From: Candidatus Sulfotelmatobacter kueseliae
GTDB taxonomy: Bacteria; Acidobacteriota; Terriglobia; Terriglobales; Acidobacteriaceae
Length of the DNA: 58,499 nt
Assembly: GCA_900290255.1 (NCBI GenBank)
Contig: OMOD01000140.1
Span: 1-58,499, forward strand
Reading direction: 5' to 3'
The translations under genes were made by a program, and so were the position numbers. The notes beneath the pieces were generated by a model. It made no database searches and had not been told where the DNA came from. It was given only the letters and a program-made list of their open reading frames with translations. Every line of letters starts with the position of its first letter. Positions within the stretch are counted from its first letter, which is position 1. Below, in pieces: positions 7,635-16,145 of the stretch.

Positions 7635-9916
7635 GGGACGAGAATCTTGCTAACGGAAGCGTCGACTCACGTGGACAGGCTGTCGAGCTGCCCCCTCGAC
7701 TTCGCTCGGGGCTTCGGCAAGAACCGACCGGACGGACGAGGGCGTCCGTCCTTACATGTTCCGCGGCTGTCCCCGCATCTGTAGTTTTGGAGCCGGAGCG
7801 GTACGAACTGGCGGCGGTGGCTCCGTACCGGTTTGATCTAGGCCGAAGGGAGTTTTTCAAGTTTCTGGGGGCGGGCGTGCTGGTGGTTTCAGTTCTGAAA
7901 CCGGCGGTGGCCGCGCAGGAGTCGAGCGCGGCGCGGCGGCGAGGCGGGGATGAATCATTGCCCAAGGAAATCGACGCCTGGCTGCATATCGGCGAGAACG
8001 GCAAGGTGACGGTGTACACGGGGAAAGTCGAAGTGGGGCAGAACATCCGGACGTCGCTGACGCAGGCGGTGGCGGAGGAGCTCAAAATGCCCATGGAGAA
8101 GATTGAGCTGGTCATGGGCGACACGAAGCTCGTGCCGTTTGATATGGGGACGTTCGGGAGCCGGACGACTCCGACGATGAATCCGCAACTGCGGCGAGTG
8201 GCGGCGGCAGCGCGGGATGTGCTGCTGGGGCTGGCGGCAGCGCAGTGGAAGACTGATGCGAAGCAGTTGGTAGCCGACGATGGCAAGGTGAAAGATCCGA
8301 AGACGAATCGTTCGGTGGAATATGCGGCGCTGACCAAGGGGCAGCAACTGACCGAGACGCTTCCCGCCGAAGATCCGCTGATCCCGGCGGCGGACTGGAA
8401 AGTGGCAGGGAAGTCGGCGCCCAAAGTGAGTGGGCGCGAGTTTGTGACCGGCGCGCACCGTTATCCGTCGGACCAGAAACTGCCCGGCATGATGTATGGA
8501 AAAGTGCTGCGGCCGCCGGCCTTTGGAGCGACGCTGGTTTCGCTCGATACACAGAAGGCGGACCAGATGGGCGCGACGGTGGTGCACGATGGCAACTTTG
8601 TGGGCGTGGCCGCGGCCAGCACGGATCTGGCGGAGGCGGCGCTGGCGGCGATTCATGCCGAGTGGAAGTCGGAGCCGCAGCCTTCGAGCAAAGAGCTGTT
8701 CGAATATCTGAAAAAGAATGCGGCTAAGGACTCCGGTGACGACGAAGATCGGTACGACTTGGGCGCGGTGGATCAGGCGCTGGCGGCGGCCGATCACCGG
8801 CTGCAGCAAACCTACACGCTGCCCTACATCGCGCATACGCCGCTCGAGACGCGGGCGGCGCTGGCGACGTGGGACGGCGACAAGCTGACGGTCTGGACGG
8901 GAACGCAGCGTCCGTTTGGCGTGCGCGGGCAACTGGCGGAGGCGTTTCGGATTCCCGAAGAGCGCGTGCGCGTGTTCATGCCCGACGGCGGAGCCGGGTA
9001 TGGCGGGAAACACACCGGAGAGACGGCGATCGAGGCGGCGCGGCTGGCGCGGGCGGCGAAGCGTCCGGTGAAGGTGGCGTGGAGCCGGGAAGAGGAATTT
9101 ACCTGGGCGTATTTTCGTCCCGCGGGCGTGATGGAAGTGACGAGCGGCGTGCGAGCGGACGGGACGATCACGGCATGGGAATTTCACAACTACAACTCGG
9201 GGTCGGCGGGAATTCGGACGTATTACGACATTCCGAACCAGCGCATCGTGTTTCACGAGACGCAATCGCCGCTGCGGCAGGGATCGTACCGGGCGCTGGC
9301 GGCGACGGCGAACCATTTTGCGCGCGAGTCGCACATGGACGAACTGGCGCACACGGTGAAGATGGATCCGCTGGAGTTCCGGCTGAAGAACCTGAAAGAG
9401 CCCAGGCTGCGCGCGGTGTTCGAGGCCGCAGGCAAGCAATTTGGCTGGGGCAAGGCGAAAAGCGAGGGGCAGGGCTTCGGAATGGGCGGAGGGCACGAGA
9501 AGCTGGGCTACATTGCCACGTTTGCGGAAGTTCATGTTGACCGCAAGTCGGGCGAGGTGAAAGTTGTGCGGGTGGTCTCGGCGTTTGAGTGCGGCGCGAT
9601 TGTGAATCCCGACGGCCTGCGCAATCAGATTGAAGGATCGAACGTGCAGGGTCTGGGCGGGGCGCTGTTCGAGGCCATCGTCTTTGAGAACGGCAAGATT
9701 CTGAATGGCAGGTTGTCGGAGTATCGCGTGCCGCGGTTCAGCGATGTGCCAGTGCTGGAAACGGTGCTGATTGACCGCAAGGATCTGCCGTCGGTGGGGG
9801 CGGGCGAGTGTCCGCTGGTGGGGTTGGCGCCGGCGATTGCTAACGCCATCTTCGATGCGACGGGGGTGCGACTGCGCTCGCTGCCGCTGGTTCCGGATGG
9901 GCTGAAGATGAGCTGA
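7631..9916 (+). CDS. Molybdopterin-binding subunit, IorB/aldehyde oxidase-like (761 aa), Tat-exported
   Basis: Catalytic subunit of a xanthine dehydrogenase-family hydroxylase; substrate unknown. After a leader comes a twin-arginine motif, LGRREFFKFLGAGVLVVSVL, pointing to Tat export with the cofactor already inserted. The body holds family segments: GKVEVGQNIRTSLTQAVAEE, YGGKHTGE, RQGSYRALAATAN, and the C-terminal GAGECPLVGLAPAIANAIF containing the GxGE active-site glutamate. It starts inside the stop of the 2Fe-2S gene. About 40 residues ahead of the Tat motif are encoded by a dispersed hairpin repeat, an unusual in-frame addition. Closest type by architecture: isoquinoline 1-oxidoreductase beta. 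Confidence 0.92.
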   Translation: MRDENLANGSVDSRGQAVELPPRLRSGLRQEPTGRTRASVLTCSAAVPASVVLEPERYELAAVAPYRFDLGRREFFKFLGAGVLVVSVLKPAVAAQESSAARRRGGDESLPKEIDAWLHIGENGKVTVYTGKVEVGQNIRTSLTQAVAEELKMPMEKIELVMGDTKLVPFDMGTFGSRTTPTMNPQLRRVAAAARDVLLGLAAAQWKTDAKQLVADDGKVKDPKTNRSVEYAALTKGQQLTETLPAEDPLIPAADWKVAGKSAPKVSGREFVTGAHRYPSDQKLPGMMYGKVLRPPAFGATLVSLDTQKADQMGATVVHDGNFVGVAAASTDLAEAALAAIHAEWKSEPQPSSKELFEYLKKNAAKDSGDDEDRYDLGAVDQALAAADHRLQQTYTLPYIAHTPLETRAALATWDGDKLTVWTGTQRPFGVRGQLAEAFRIPEERVRVFMPDGGAGYGGKHTGETAIEAARLARAAKRPVKVAWSREEEFTWAYFRPAGVMEVTSGVRADGTITAWEFHNYNSGSAGIRTYYDIPNQRIVFHETQSPLRQGSYRALAATANHFARESHMDELAHTVKMDPLEFRLKNLKEPRLRAVFEAAGKQFGWGKAKSEGQGFGMGGGHEKLGYIATFAEVHVDRKSGEVKVVRVVSAFECGAIVNPDGLRNQIEGSNVQGLGGALFEAIVFENGKILNGRLSEYRVPRFSDVPVLETVLIDRKDLPSVGAGECPLVGLAPAIANAIFDATGVRLRSLPLVPDGLKMS
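7726..7758 (+). repeat. Family D hairpin, copy 1 (inside a coding region)
   Basis: GACCGG-ACGGACG-AGGG-CGTCCGT-CCTTACATG. Stem of 7 bp, loop AGGG. A partial second 3' half (CGGCTGTCCCCGCAT) follows at once. It lies in frame within the N-terminal leader of the molybdenum subunit. Confidence 0.85.
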
Positions 9917-9953
9917 GCGGCCGACTGGTAGGATCCAAGGGTGAGTGGGGCAG

Positions 9954-10090
9954 CCGTGGAAGAGCGGCGCTTCAGCGCCGCGTCTTCGTTCTCGAACGGG
10001 AACGGCCTTTATGCCCTGAGGGGCGGCGGCCGCTAAAGCCGGTCAGTCTTGTAGCATTTTACGCGGCGCTGAAGCGCCGCTCTTCCACGT
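9954..10090. repeat. Family A paired element
   Basis: Two family A hairpins in opposite orientation (GTGGAAGAGCGGCGCT...AGCGCCGC and its inverse ending CGCTCTTCCACG), with shorter GC hairpins between them. The whole could fold back on itself. Intergenic. Confidence 0.8.
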
Positions 10091-10138
10091 CACCGTAACG
10101 CCATCGCTCGAACAATCCTGGGATAAGGGGGAAAGAGA

Positions 10139-11149
10139 ATGCGCTCGGAAAACCGCTGGACATCCGCGTCGCTAGTTCTTGGTCTGATGGTCGCGGCTGC
10201 CGCCGCTGCGGCGCAGACGCCTTCTCCTGCTTTGTTGGTTCTGGAGAAGGATGACAGATCTCTGGCTATGATTGATCCCCAGAGCCTCAAGATTGTGGGA
10301 CGAGTGGAGGCGGGGGATGATCCGCACGAAGTCGTGGCCTCGGACGACGGGAAATTCGCCTACATTTCGAACTACGGTGCCTTTGGAGCAACGCCTGGGC
10401 ATACTTTGTCGGTCGTTGATCTGGACAGCCAGAAGCGGCTACCGTCGATTGACCTGGGGGCGTTGCTCGCCCCACACGGGCTCGAATTTGCGGCCGGAAA
10501 AGTCTACTTCACAGCAGAAGGAAGCAAGGCGATTGGACGCTACGACCCGGCGAGCCAGAAGATCGACTGGGTGCTAGGCATGGGGCAGAACCGAACGCAC
10601 ATGCTGGTCGTGGGCAAGGATCGAAACCGGATCTTCACCTCTAACGTAAACTCTGACAGCATCGGCATCGTCGAACGCAGCAAGAACGGCGATGTTTCGG
10701 GATGGACGGAGACGTACATCCCTGTCGGCAAGGGGCCGGAGGGGTTTGACGTGTCGCCCGACGGCAAAGAGCTGTGGGCGGCCAACTCACACGACGGTAC
10801 GCTCTCGATTATTGACGTCGCCAGCGAGAAGGTTACGCAGACTCTCGACACGAACACGAAATTCGCCAACCGGCTGAAGTTCACGCCGGACGGAAAGATG
10901 GTGCTGATCTCGGACCTGGGAACGGGAGATCTGGTAGTGCTGGATGCTGCGGCGCGCAAAGAGATCAAGAGGTTGAACCTGGGGCATGGCGCAGCGGGAA
11001 TCCTGATTGTGCCGGATGGTTCGCGGGCCTATGTGGCGGTGAGCCGCAACAATTACGTGGCAGTGGTTGATCTGAAGACCCTGGCGGTGAGCGGCCGCAT
11101 CGCGACTGGCCGAGGGCCTGACGGCATGGCTTGGGCGGTAAGGAAGTGA
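10139..11149 (+). CDS. Secreted YVTN-type beta-propeller protein (336 aa)
   Basis: Signal peptide over residues 10-27 (LVLGLMVAAAAAAAQ), then repeated blades with the YVTN/NHL-like pattern: VLEKDDRSLAMIDPQSLKIV, FAYISNYG...LSVVDLDS, ELWAANSHDGTLSIIDVASE, KMVLISDLGTGDLVVLDAA and AYVAVSRNNYVAVVDLKTL. Each blade carries an asp-gly or asn-gly turn. Such proteins act as extracytoplasmic binding or surface-layer-like scaffolds; no catalytic site is visible. AGGGGGA precedes the ATG. Stands alone between repeat clusters. Confidence 0.88.
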   Translation: MRSENRWTSASLVLGLMVAAAAAAAQTPSPALLVLEKDDRSLAMIDPQSLKIVGRVEAGDDPHEVVASDDGKFAYISNYGAFGATPGHTLSVVDLDSQKRLPSIDLGALLAPHGLEFAAGKVYFTAEGSKAIGRYDPASQKIDWVLGMGQNRTHMLVVGKDRNRIFTSNVNSDSIGIVERSKNGDVSGWTETYIPVGKGPEGFDVSPDGKELWAANSHDGTLSIIDVASEKVTQTLDTNTKFANRLKFTPDGKMVLISDLGTGDLVVLDAAARKEIKRLNLGHGAAGILIVPDGSRAYVAVSRNNYVAVVDLKTLAVSGRIATGRGPDGMAWAVRK

Positions 11150-11223
11150 GAAGTCGGAACCCGCCGCGAACTTGTGCCGTTCCTCGGGACTGGCTCACTC
11201 CATCAGTTCCGGGCAGCGTTCAC

Positions 11224-11383
11224 GTGTGTGCGTGAGAACTTGTGCCGTCCCTCCGGGACTCGCTCTGTTGTCCCACTTCTACCCGGCACTCACGTGCCGG
11301 GCTATCCCATCCCGCCCCTGCGGGGCTAGGATTTGGCAGCGTGCTCCACCGTCCCATCGAAATTCGAGTTCTCACGCACGCAC
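11224..11383. repeat. Family B MITE-like element, copy 3 (inverted)
   Basis: Bounded by GTGTGTGCGTGAGAAC and its near-perfect inverse GTTCTCACGCACGCAC. The internal hairpins are those of the copy at 231-404 read on the other strand: GTCCCTCCGGGAC, CCCGGCAC/GTGCCGGG and GCCCCTGCGGGGC. The rest of the gap from 11150 to 11522 holds a second partial copy and no gene. Confidence 0.75.
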
Positions 11384-11522
11384 TCACGCGCCGGGCTAAC
11401 CTTTAGCGCCCCTTCGGGGCTGGCTCGTACTGGGAACCTCCCTTCACACTTGTGAGCAGTGTTGCGGTTATCCGAAAGTAGAAGCAGTTAACTGCTCCGA
11501 ACTCCGCAAGGGAAGGGAACCT

Positions 11523-11867
11523 GTGCAACCCATTTTTTGTCTGCGCTGCAGGCGCGAAATCGAGACAGGAAAAAAGTCGGTAGCGGTTTACATGTTTGCG
11601 CAAACCGTGGGAGTCAAGCCGCGGCAGAAATCGGCGGCACAACGCATCTGCTTCTGCCCGCAATGCGCGGTGTCGCTGGCGATGGGGCTGGCGCCGGAAG
11701 GCGCGCTCAACCTGGCGGCGTGGGATATGATCCGCGACCTGGTCAGCGCCGAACCGTCGCTGAATGAGGCAGCATGGGAAAGTCTGCGGGGAGTGGTGGG
11801 GCTGCTGGGCTCGGGTGAGGATGAGGGGGACACGGCTTCACAGGCGAGATTCCGCAAGGCGGGGTAA
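11523..11867 (+). CDS. Zinc-ribbon-containing hypothetical protein (114 aa)
   Basis: Two CxxC knuckles (CLRC at residues 6-9, and CFCPQC near residues 43-48) would bind one zinc; the rest is a helical domain of unknown function (AAWDMIRDLVSAEPSLNEAAWESLR). The best start is GTG with AAGGGA upstream. No export signal. A cytoplasmic nucleic-acid or protein-binding role is possible but unproven. Isolated gene; family not recognised. Confidence 0.65.
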   Translation: MQPIFCLRCRREIETGKKSVAVYMFAQTVGVKPRQKSAAQRICFCPQCAVSLAMGLAPEGALNLAAWDMIRDLVSAEPSLNEAAWESLRGVVGLLGSGEDEGDTASQARFRKAG

Positions 11868-11937
11868 AAGGGGTTTTAACCACAGAGGACACAGAGTTCG
11901 CAGAGGGAGCAGTCGCTGCGGCCGTCGGGCTTCGCCC

Positions 11938-11970
11938 GACCGGACAGCCGAGGGCGGCTGTCCCTACATG
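11938..11970 (+). repeat. Family D hairpin, copy 2
   Basis: GACCGG-ACAGCCG-AGGG-CGGCTGT-CCCTACATG. Preceded by a second hairpin GTCGGGC-TTC-GCCCGAC and by a family F fragment (ACCACAGAGGACACAGAG) at 11879. Confidence 0.9.
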
Positions 11971-11989
11971 AGGCTGTGCCCAGGCTCGC

Positions 11990-12445
11990 CTACTGCGGCT
12001 TCTGCTCGGCCTCGGGTTTCTTCTTGGCGAGGGAGCGAACGTAGTTCACCAAGTCCCAACCCTCGTCGGTCTTGATTCGCGGACCTTCGGGCGGCATGTC
12101 CTGATGGCCATTCTTAATGATGTAGAAGATTTCGCCGTCGGTGCGGTCTTTCAGGGTAGCGGGATCAGTGAAATCAGCGATGGTCAGTTTCATGTCGGTC
12201 GCGGTCTCGCCTTTGCCGTCGCCATCTTTCCCGTGGCACATCACGCAATCGAGCGTCCACCACTTCTTGGCGCGGGCGAGAGATTCCGGGGTGGACTTAA
12301 CGGGATTCGGAGCCTTGGCGGCGTCAACCGGAATGACAGCGTAAGAAGGACTGTTCTGCGCGGCAGGCGCGGAAGCCGGTTGTTGCGCCGAGAGTGCGAG
12401 TACACAAACTACAAGTGCTGGAAGCACCAGTGCAAATCGAGACAC
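11990..12445 (-). CDS. Periplasmic class I cytochrome c (151 aa)
   Basis: Electron carrier with a signal peptide (residues 1-20, LVLPALVVCVLALSAQ) and a single haem site CVMCH (Cys67, Cys70, His71) in CVMCHGKDGDGKG. The distal methionine is probably in GHQDMPPEGP, followed by the C-terminal helix WDLVNYVRSL. Translation starts at GTG with a perfect AGGAGG five bases upstream. Monocistronic. Redox partner unknown; the molybdenum hydroxylase upstream is a possible but unproven donor. Confidence 0.9.
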   Translation of the reverse strand: MSRFALVLPALVVCVLALSAQQPASAPAAQNSPSYAVIPVDAAKAPNPVKSTPESLARAKKWWTLDCVMCHGKDGDGKGETATDMKLTIADFTDPATLKDRTDGEIFYIIKNGHQDMPPEGPRIKTDEGWDLVNYVRSLAKKKPEAEQKPQ

Positions 12446-12688
12446 AGGAACCTCCTATGCTGAGAGTGAATCTCAGGGGAATTGTACCATCGCGAGAGCA
12501 GAGGCGATCAGGGAGGGCCACGGAGGTTACTCTTCGCGATCGAGCGGCTGGCCGCTGCCGGCGAAGTCCCGCGTATGATATTTTCTAGAGTTCGCCGAGT
12601 GGGGCGCGGACTCTGAGACCACGTCGTCATGGCTCCCAAGTAATCATTCTCACGGCTCATTTTCGGAAAGAGACCTTCTCGAGAAATC

Positions 12689-13798
12689 ATGGACAAGACA
12701 TTTCGGGTTTTTGCCACCTGCGACATTGGAGAAGCCATTGACCTGCTGCGCAAGCGGGGATATGAGGTTGAGGTGTATCCGCACGAGGAAGCGCCGCCGA
12801 AGAAGGTGATCGTCGACAAAGTGAAATCCGGCATTGACGGGCTGATCACCACGCTGCGCGATGCGATCGACGCCGAGGTGTTCGAGGCGGGGAAGGGCAA
12901 GCTGAAAGTTGTGGCGCAGTTCGCGGTGGGGTTCGACAACATCAACCGGGCAGATGCCAACCGATACAAGATTCCATTCACCCATACCGCCGACGTGCTG
13001 ACCGAGGCCACGGCGGAGTTCGCGTTTTTCATGCTGGGCACGCTGGCCAGGAAGATGTGGAGCGCCGAACATCTGACGCGCGAGAACCAGTGGGGATACT
13101 GGCATCCGTATTTGCCGTTTCTGGGCGATGAAGTGACCGGGAAAACGGTGGCCGTCATTGGCACCGGCCGCATCGGGCTGGCGTTCATCAAGAAATGTGT
13201 CGGGTTCGACATGAACGTGCTGTGCTATGACCCGGCGTATGAGAATCAGGCGTTCGTGAAGACGATTCAGGAAATCCACGAACTGCGGCATGCGCGGGGG
13301 CTGGTGAGGGAAAAGACGTGGATCAAATACGTTGGTTTTGAAGAAGCGCTGCGGGAGGCGGATTTTGTCAGCGTGCATGTGCCGCTGCTGCGGGCGGAGG
13401 AGAGCGCCACGCCGACCCATCACCTGTTCAATGAGCGGACTTTGAGTTTAATGAAGTCGACGGCGTACCTGGTGAATACTTCGCGCGGGCCGGTGGTGGA
13501 CGAGGCGGCGCTGGCACAGGCACTGCGGGAGAACTGGATTGCAGGGGCGGCGCTCGATGTTTACGAGACGGAGCCGCTGCCGGCGGATTCTCCGCTGCGC
13601 GATCCGGCGATTGCGGACCGTTGCCGGCTGATGCCGCACTTTGCCAGCGCAGCGCGGATTACGCGGCTTTCGACGGATCCGGACAAAGGCATGGCGGGCC
13701 GGTGCATGCAGGGGCTGGTGGACGTGCTCGAGAGCAACTACGGCGGCGATGTCACCAAGATGCCCTATGTGGTCAATAAGGAGGCGTTTGGCCAGTGA
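12689..13798 (+). CDS. D-isomer-specific 2-hydroxyacid dehydrogenase (369 aa)
   Basis: NAD(P)-dependent oxidoreductase of the glyoxylate/phosphoglycerate dehydrogenase family. The nucleotide-binding motif is GKTVAVIGTGRIGLAFIKK. The catalytic region includes NTSRGPVVDEAALAQAL (substrate-loop Arg), ALDVYETEPLP (Glu) and the His in LMPHFASAA. The substrate is not decided by sequence. It is longer than usual because of a charged insertion (ENQAFVKTIQEIHELRHARG) after the first Rossmann strands. The ribosome-binding site is weak (GAGAAATC ATG). Single gene. Confidence 0.9.
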   Translation: MDKTFRVFATCDIGEAIDLLRKRGYEVEVYPHEEAPPKKVIVDKVKSGIDGLITTLRDAIDAEVFEAGKGKLKVVAQFAVGFDNINRADANRYKIPFTHTADVLTEATAEFAFFMLGTLARKMWSAEHLTRENQWGYWHPYLPFLGDEVTGKTVAVIGTGRIGLAFIKKCVGFDMNVLCYDPAYENQAFVKTIQEIHELRHARGLVREKTWIKYVGFEEALREADFVSVHVPLLRAEESATPTHHLFNERTLSLMKSTAYLVNTSRGPVVDEAALAQALRENWIAGAALDVYETEPLPADSPLRDPAIADRCRLMPHFASAARITRLSTDPDKGMAGRCMQGLVDVLESNYGGDVTKMPYVVNKEAFGQ

Positions 13799-13923
13799 GG
13801 GCGCCGCTAAGTGAATCTTGGGGGAGTTATGGGCTGTTTCCCGGGAGACTTGTGCGTTGACAGGTGGCGGCTGAGAGCTTAGTCTTTCGTGATATGATGA
13901 GGTAGTTCCTGCTCCTGGTGGGA

Positions 13924-14091
13924 ATGATAGTTGTCGTGTTCGCCGCGCTACTGCTCAGCCTCTACATTCTCGATGTGATACGGCTTTCCGAGCTGCAGAA
14001 AGACATGGGGAAAATGTTTGGCGTGATGGGGATAGCGGCCGTGGCCGGAGTGCTGATCATGCTATTGGTCAAGGCGGCGGAGAAGAGGTAG
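13924..14091 (+). CDS. Small membrane protein with two helices (55 aa)
   Basis: A frame of 55 codons encodes VVVFAALLLSLYILDVI, then a short polar hairpin (RLSELQKDMGKM), then GVMGIAAVAGVLIMLLV and a basic end KAAEKR. Two transmembrane helices with a cytoplasmic tail are predicted. A GTG six bases upstream is an alternative start. It ends 9 bp before the next gene and likely shares its transcript. Family not recognised. Confidence 0.5.
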   Translation: MIVVVFAALLLSLYILDVIRLSELQKDMGKMFGVMGIAAVAGVLIMLLVKAAEKR

Positions 14092-14100
14092 AAGAGAAGG

Positions 14101-14709
14101 ATGGTTAAGATGTCCCGTTGGCTGATTATGTTCGCGTTGCTTCCGGCGCTTTTTGCTCTGGATTCGGAGCCGCGTCCGCAGTTGAAGCTGGAGCCTGCGC
14201 CCAAGGAAGTGCGATTGCGCGACGGCGGGTTTCACGTGGGGCCGCGGACCAAGATATTCGTGCAGCTGGGACATCAGTCGGAAGATCGGATTGCCGCCGA
14301 GACGCTGGCGGAGCAGGTGGCGGACCAGTCGGGACTGCAACTCGACATTCTGGGCATGAAGGCCGCGGGCAGAGCGGAGGGCGGCGCGATCGTGCTGGCG
14401 CGTTTGCAGGACAAGCGGGTGCGGCGGTTTCTGGCAGCCAAGGGTTTGAAAGCCGATGAAGCGGTGGGCGAAGATGGGTATCTGTTGTTTTCCGACAAGT
14501 CGCACCTGATCGTCGCGGCCCGGAGCGGGCAGGGGTTGTTCTACGGCGTGCAGACGTTGCGGCAGTTGCTGCGCCCGGCAGTCAACGGATTGATATGCCC
14601 AGCGGTCGGGATTCGCGACTGGCCGAGCCTGGAAAAGGCCGAGCATCCTAACCTGAGCCGCGAAACCACCACGAGCTTCTCCATGAATTTCCGCGGGCCG
14701 GGCGCGTAA
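14101..14709 (+). CDS. Truncated beta-hexosaminidase: GH20 N-terminal domain only (202 aa)
   Basis: Signal peptide (LIMFALLPALFALDS), then a domain like the non-catalytic N-terminal part of family 20 glycoside hydrolases: LKLEPAPKEVRLRDGGFHVG, AAETLAEQVADQSGLQL, EDGYLLFSDKSHLIVAARSG, GLFYGVQTLRQLLRP and VGIRDWPS. In intact enzymes a large TIM barrel follows; here only about 25 unrelated residues follow before the stop. It is therefore a decayed gene or a free-standing carbohydrate-binding-type domain. GAGAAGG precedes the ATG; probably co-transcribed with the small membrane protein just upstream. Confidence 0.7.
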   Translation: MVKMSRWLIMFALLPALFALDSEPRPQLKLEPAPKEVRLRDGGFHVGPRTKIFVQLGHQSEDRIAAETLAEQVADQSGLQLDILGMKAAGRAEGGAIVLARLQDKRVRRFLAAKGLKADEAVGEDGYLLFSDKSHLIVAARSGQGLFYGVQTLRQLLRPAVNGLICPAVGIRDWPSLEKAEHPNLSRETTTSFSMNFRGPGA

Positions 14710-14748
14710 TCGTCCCCAGAAACGCTGTGCCCCTTCGACCAACCAACA

Positions 14749-14822
14749 TTCACCACGGAGGCACAGAGTCACAGAGAAAACCAGAGCAATTCACTCTGTG
14801 TCTCCGTGCCTTTGTGGTGAAA
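14749..14822. repeat. Family F inverted element (CACCACGGAGGCACAGAG)
   Basis: TTCACCACGGAGGCACAGAG and, about 40 bases on, the inverse CTCTGTGTCTCCGTGCC...GTGGTGAA. Can form a long hairpin between two genes. Related single halves lie at 11879 and 55206. Confidence 0.8.
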
Positions 14823-14828
14823 TGACTT

Positions 14829-14850
14829 CGGTTTTCCCATCGCATAGAAT
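14829..14850 (+). promoter_or_regulatory. Candidate promoter, leaderless spacing
   Basis: TAGAAT ends exactly six bases before the ATG of the aminotransferase (TAGAATCCCTGCATG), so transcription would start at or next to the start codon. A weak -35 (TGACTT) lies 16 bp upstream. No Shine-Dalgarno sequence is present. Confidence 0.5.
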
Positions 14851-14856
14851 CCCTGC

Positions 14857-16122
14857 ATGTTTTCTGATCGCACGAACTGGAAGCTGGCGCAGAACCGGTT
14901 TACGCAGGCCGTGGAGCAGGCGCGCGCGGCCGGGGCAAAGATTCTCGATCTGACGGTTTCGAATCCGACGCGCGTCGGATTGTCGTATGACTCGGCGGCG
15001 ACTCTGGCGGCGCTGGCGTCGCCCGCAGCGCTCGATTACGAGCCGCAGGCCAAGGGACTGCGGGAGGCGCGGGAGGCGGTGGCGGAGTATTACCGTTCCG
15101 ACCATGGAGTCCGCGATCTGGATCCTGAGCGGATCGTTCTGACTACCAGCACGAGCGAAGGGTATTCATACGTGTTCCGGTTGCTGTCGAATGCGGGAGA
15201 TGAGTTGCTGGTGCCGAAGCCGAGTTATCCGCTGTTTGAGTTTCTCGCGGACTTGCAGGATGTGAAGCTGGTGCCGTATCCGCTGATTTACGACCACGGG
15301 TGGCAGATGGATTTTCCGTCGCTGGAGACGGCGGTGACAGCGCGGACGCGGGGCGTGGTGGTGGTGCATCCGAATAATCCGACGGGGTCGTATGTGCATG
15401 CGGAGGAGTTGGGGCCGCTGAATACGTTCTGCCGGGAGCATGGGCTGGCGTTGGTGGTGGATGAAGTGTTTCTGGATTATGGCCTGGATACAGATGCGGG
15501 CGATGGCAATAGCCATGTGGGGACGGGCGCCCTCGCCCGTCCGGTCGAGCGGAGCTCGACAGCTTTCTTTGCCGGGAGCAGCGAACTGAAACCCCACACG
15601 AGCTTTGCAGGGAATCGGGATGTGCTGACGTTTACCCTGAGCGGGCTGTCGAAGATTTCGGCGCTGCCGCAGATGAAAGTGGCATGGGTAGTGACGAGCG
15701 GCCCAGAGGATGAAGTCGCGGCGGCGATGGCGCGGCTGGAGGTGATCGCCGATACCTATCTTTCGATGAATGCGCCGGTGCAGTGGGCCGTGCCGGTTTT
15801 ATTGGAACAGCGCAAGAGCATTCAGCGGCAATTGTTGGCGCGGGTGCGCGCGAATCTGGCCGAGTTGGATCAGCAGCTTGCGGGGCAGAAGGCTTGCCAG
15901 CGGCTGATTGTCGAAGGCGGATGGTATGCGGTGTTGCGGGTTCCGGTGACGCGGTCGGATGAGGAGTTGGCAATTGAGTTGGTGCGGGAGAGGTCGGTCG
16001 TGGTGCATCCGGGGCATTTTTATGATTTTTCGAGCGACGGATATTTGGTGTTGAGTTTGATCACGGCGGAGGGGGAGTTTGGGGAAGGGATTAGGAAGGT
16101 GCTGGAGGAGTTGAACGTATGA
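14857..16122 (+). CDS. PLP-dependent aminotransferase, class I/II (421 aa)
   Basis: Fold-type I aminotransferase; donor/acceptor pair not assignable. Visible family features: TVSNPTRVGLSYD near the N-terminus, the cofactor-binding VVVHPNNPTGSYV, the Asp-containing strand LALVVDEVFLDYG, and the Schiff-base region LSGLSKISALPQMKVAW (Lys in SGLSK). The C-terminal domain carries VEGGWYAVLRVP and HPGHFYDF. Between DEVFLDYG and the Schiff-base segment, about 35 residues (HVGTGALARPVERSS and neighbours) are encoded by a family D repeat in frame, an insertion on a loop. Likely leaderless. Confidence 0.9.
   Translation: MFSDRTNWKLAQNRFTQAVEQARAAGAKILDLTVSNPTRVGLSYDSAATLAALASPAALDYEPQAKGLREAREAVAEYYRSDHGVRDLDPERIVLTTSTSEGYSYVFRLLSNAGDELLVPKPSYPLFEFLADLQDVKLVPYPLIYDHGWQMDFPSLETAVTARTRGVVVVHPNNPTGSYVHAEELGPLNTFCREHGLALVVDEVFLDYGLDTDAGDGNSHVGTGALARPVERSSTAFFAGSSELKPHTSFAGNRDVLTFTLSGLSKISALPQMKVAWVVTSGPEDEVAAAMARLEVIADTYLSMNAPVQWAVPVLLEQRKSIQRQLLARVRANLAELDQQLAGQKACQRLIVEGGWYAVLRVPVTRSDEELAIELVRERSVVVHPGHFYDFSSDGYLVLSLITAEGEFGEGIRKVLEELNV
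15514..15546 (-). repeat. Family D hairpin, copy 3 (inside a coding region)
   Basis: Read on the minus strand: GACCGG-ACGGGCG-AGGG-CGCCCGT-CCCCACATG. Same loop and flanks as the other copies, with a third, compensated stem. It lies within the aminotransferase gene without breaking its frame. Confidence 0.9.
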
Positions 16123-16145
16123 CGCGGAGCGCGCGGCTCGAAAGA

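Noticed and set aside
7955..9535. 526-codon minus-strand ORF opposite the molybdenum subunit
   Set aside because: Arg/His-rich shadow typical of antisense GC-rich genes.
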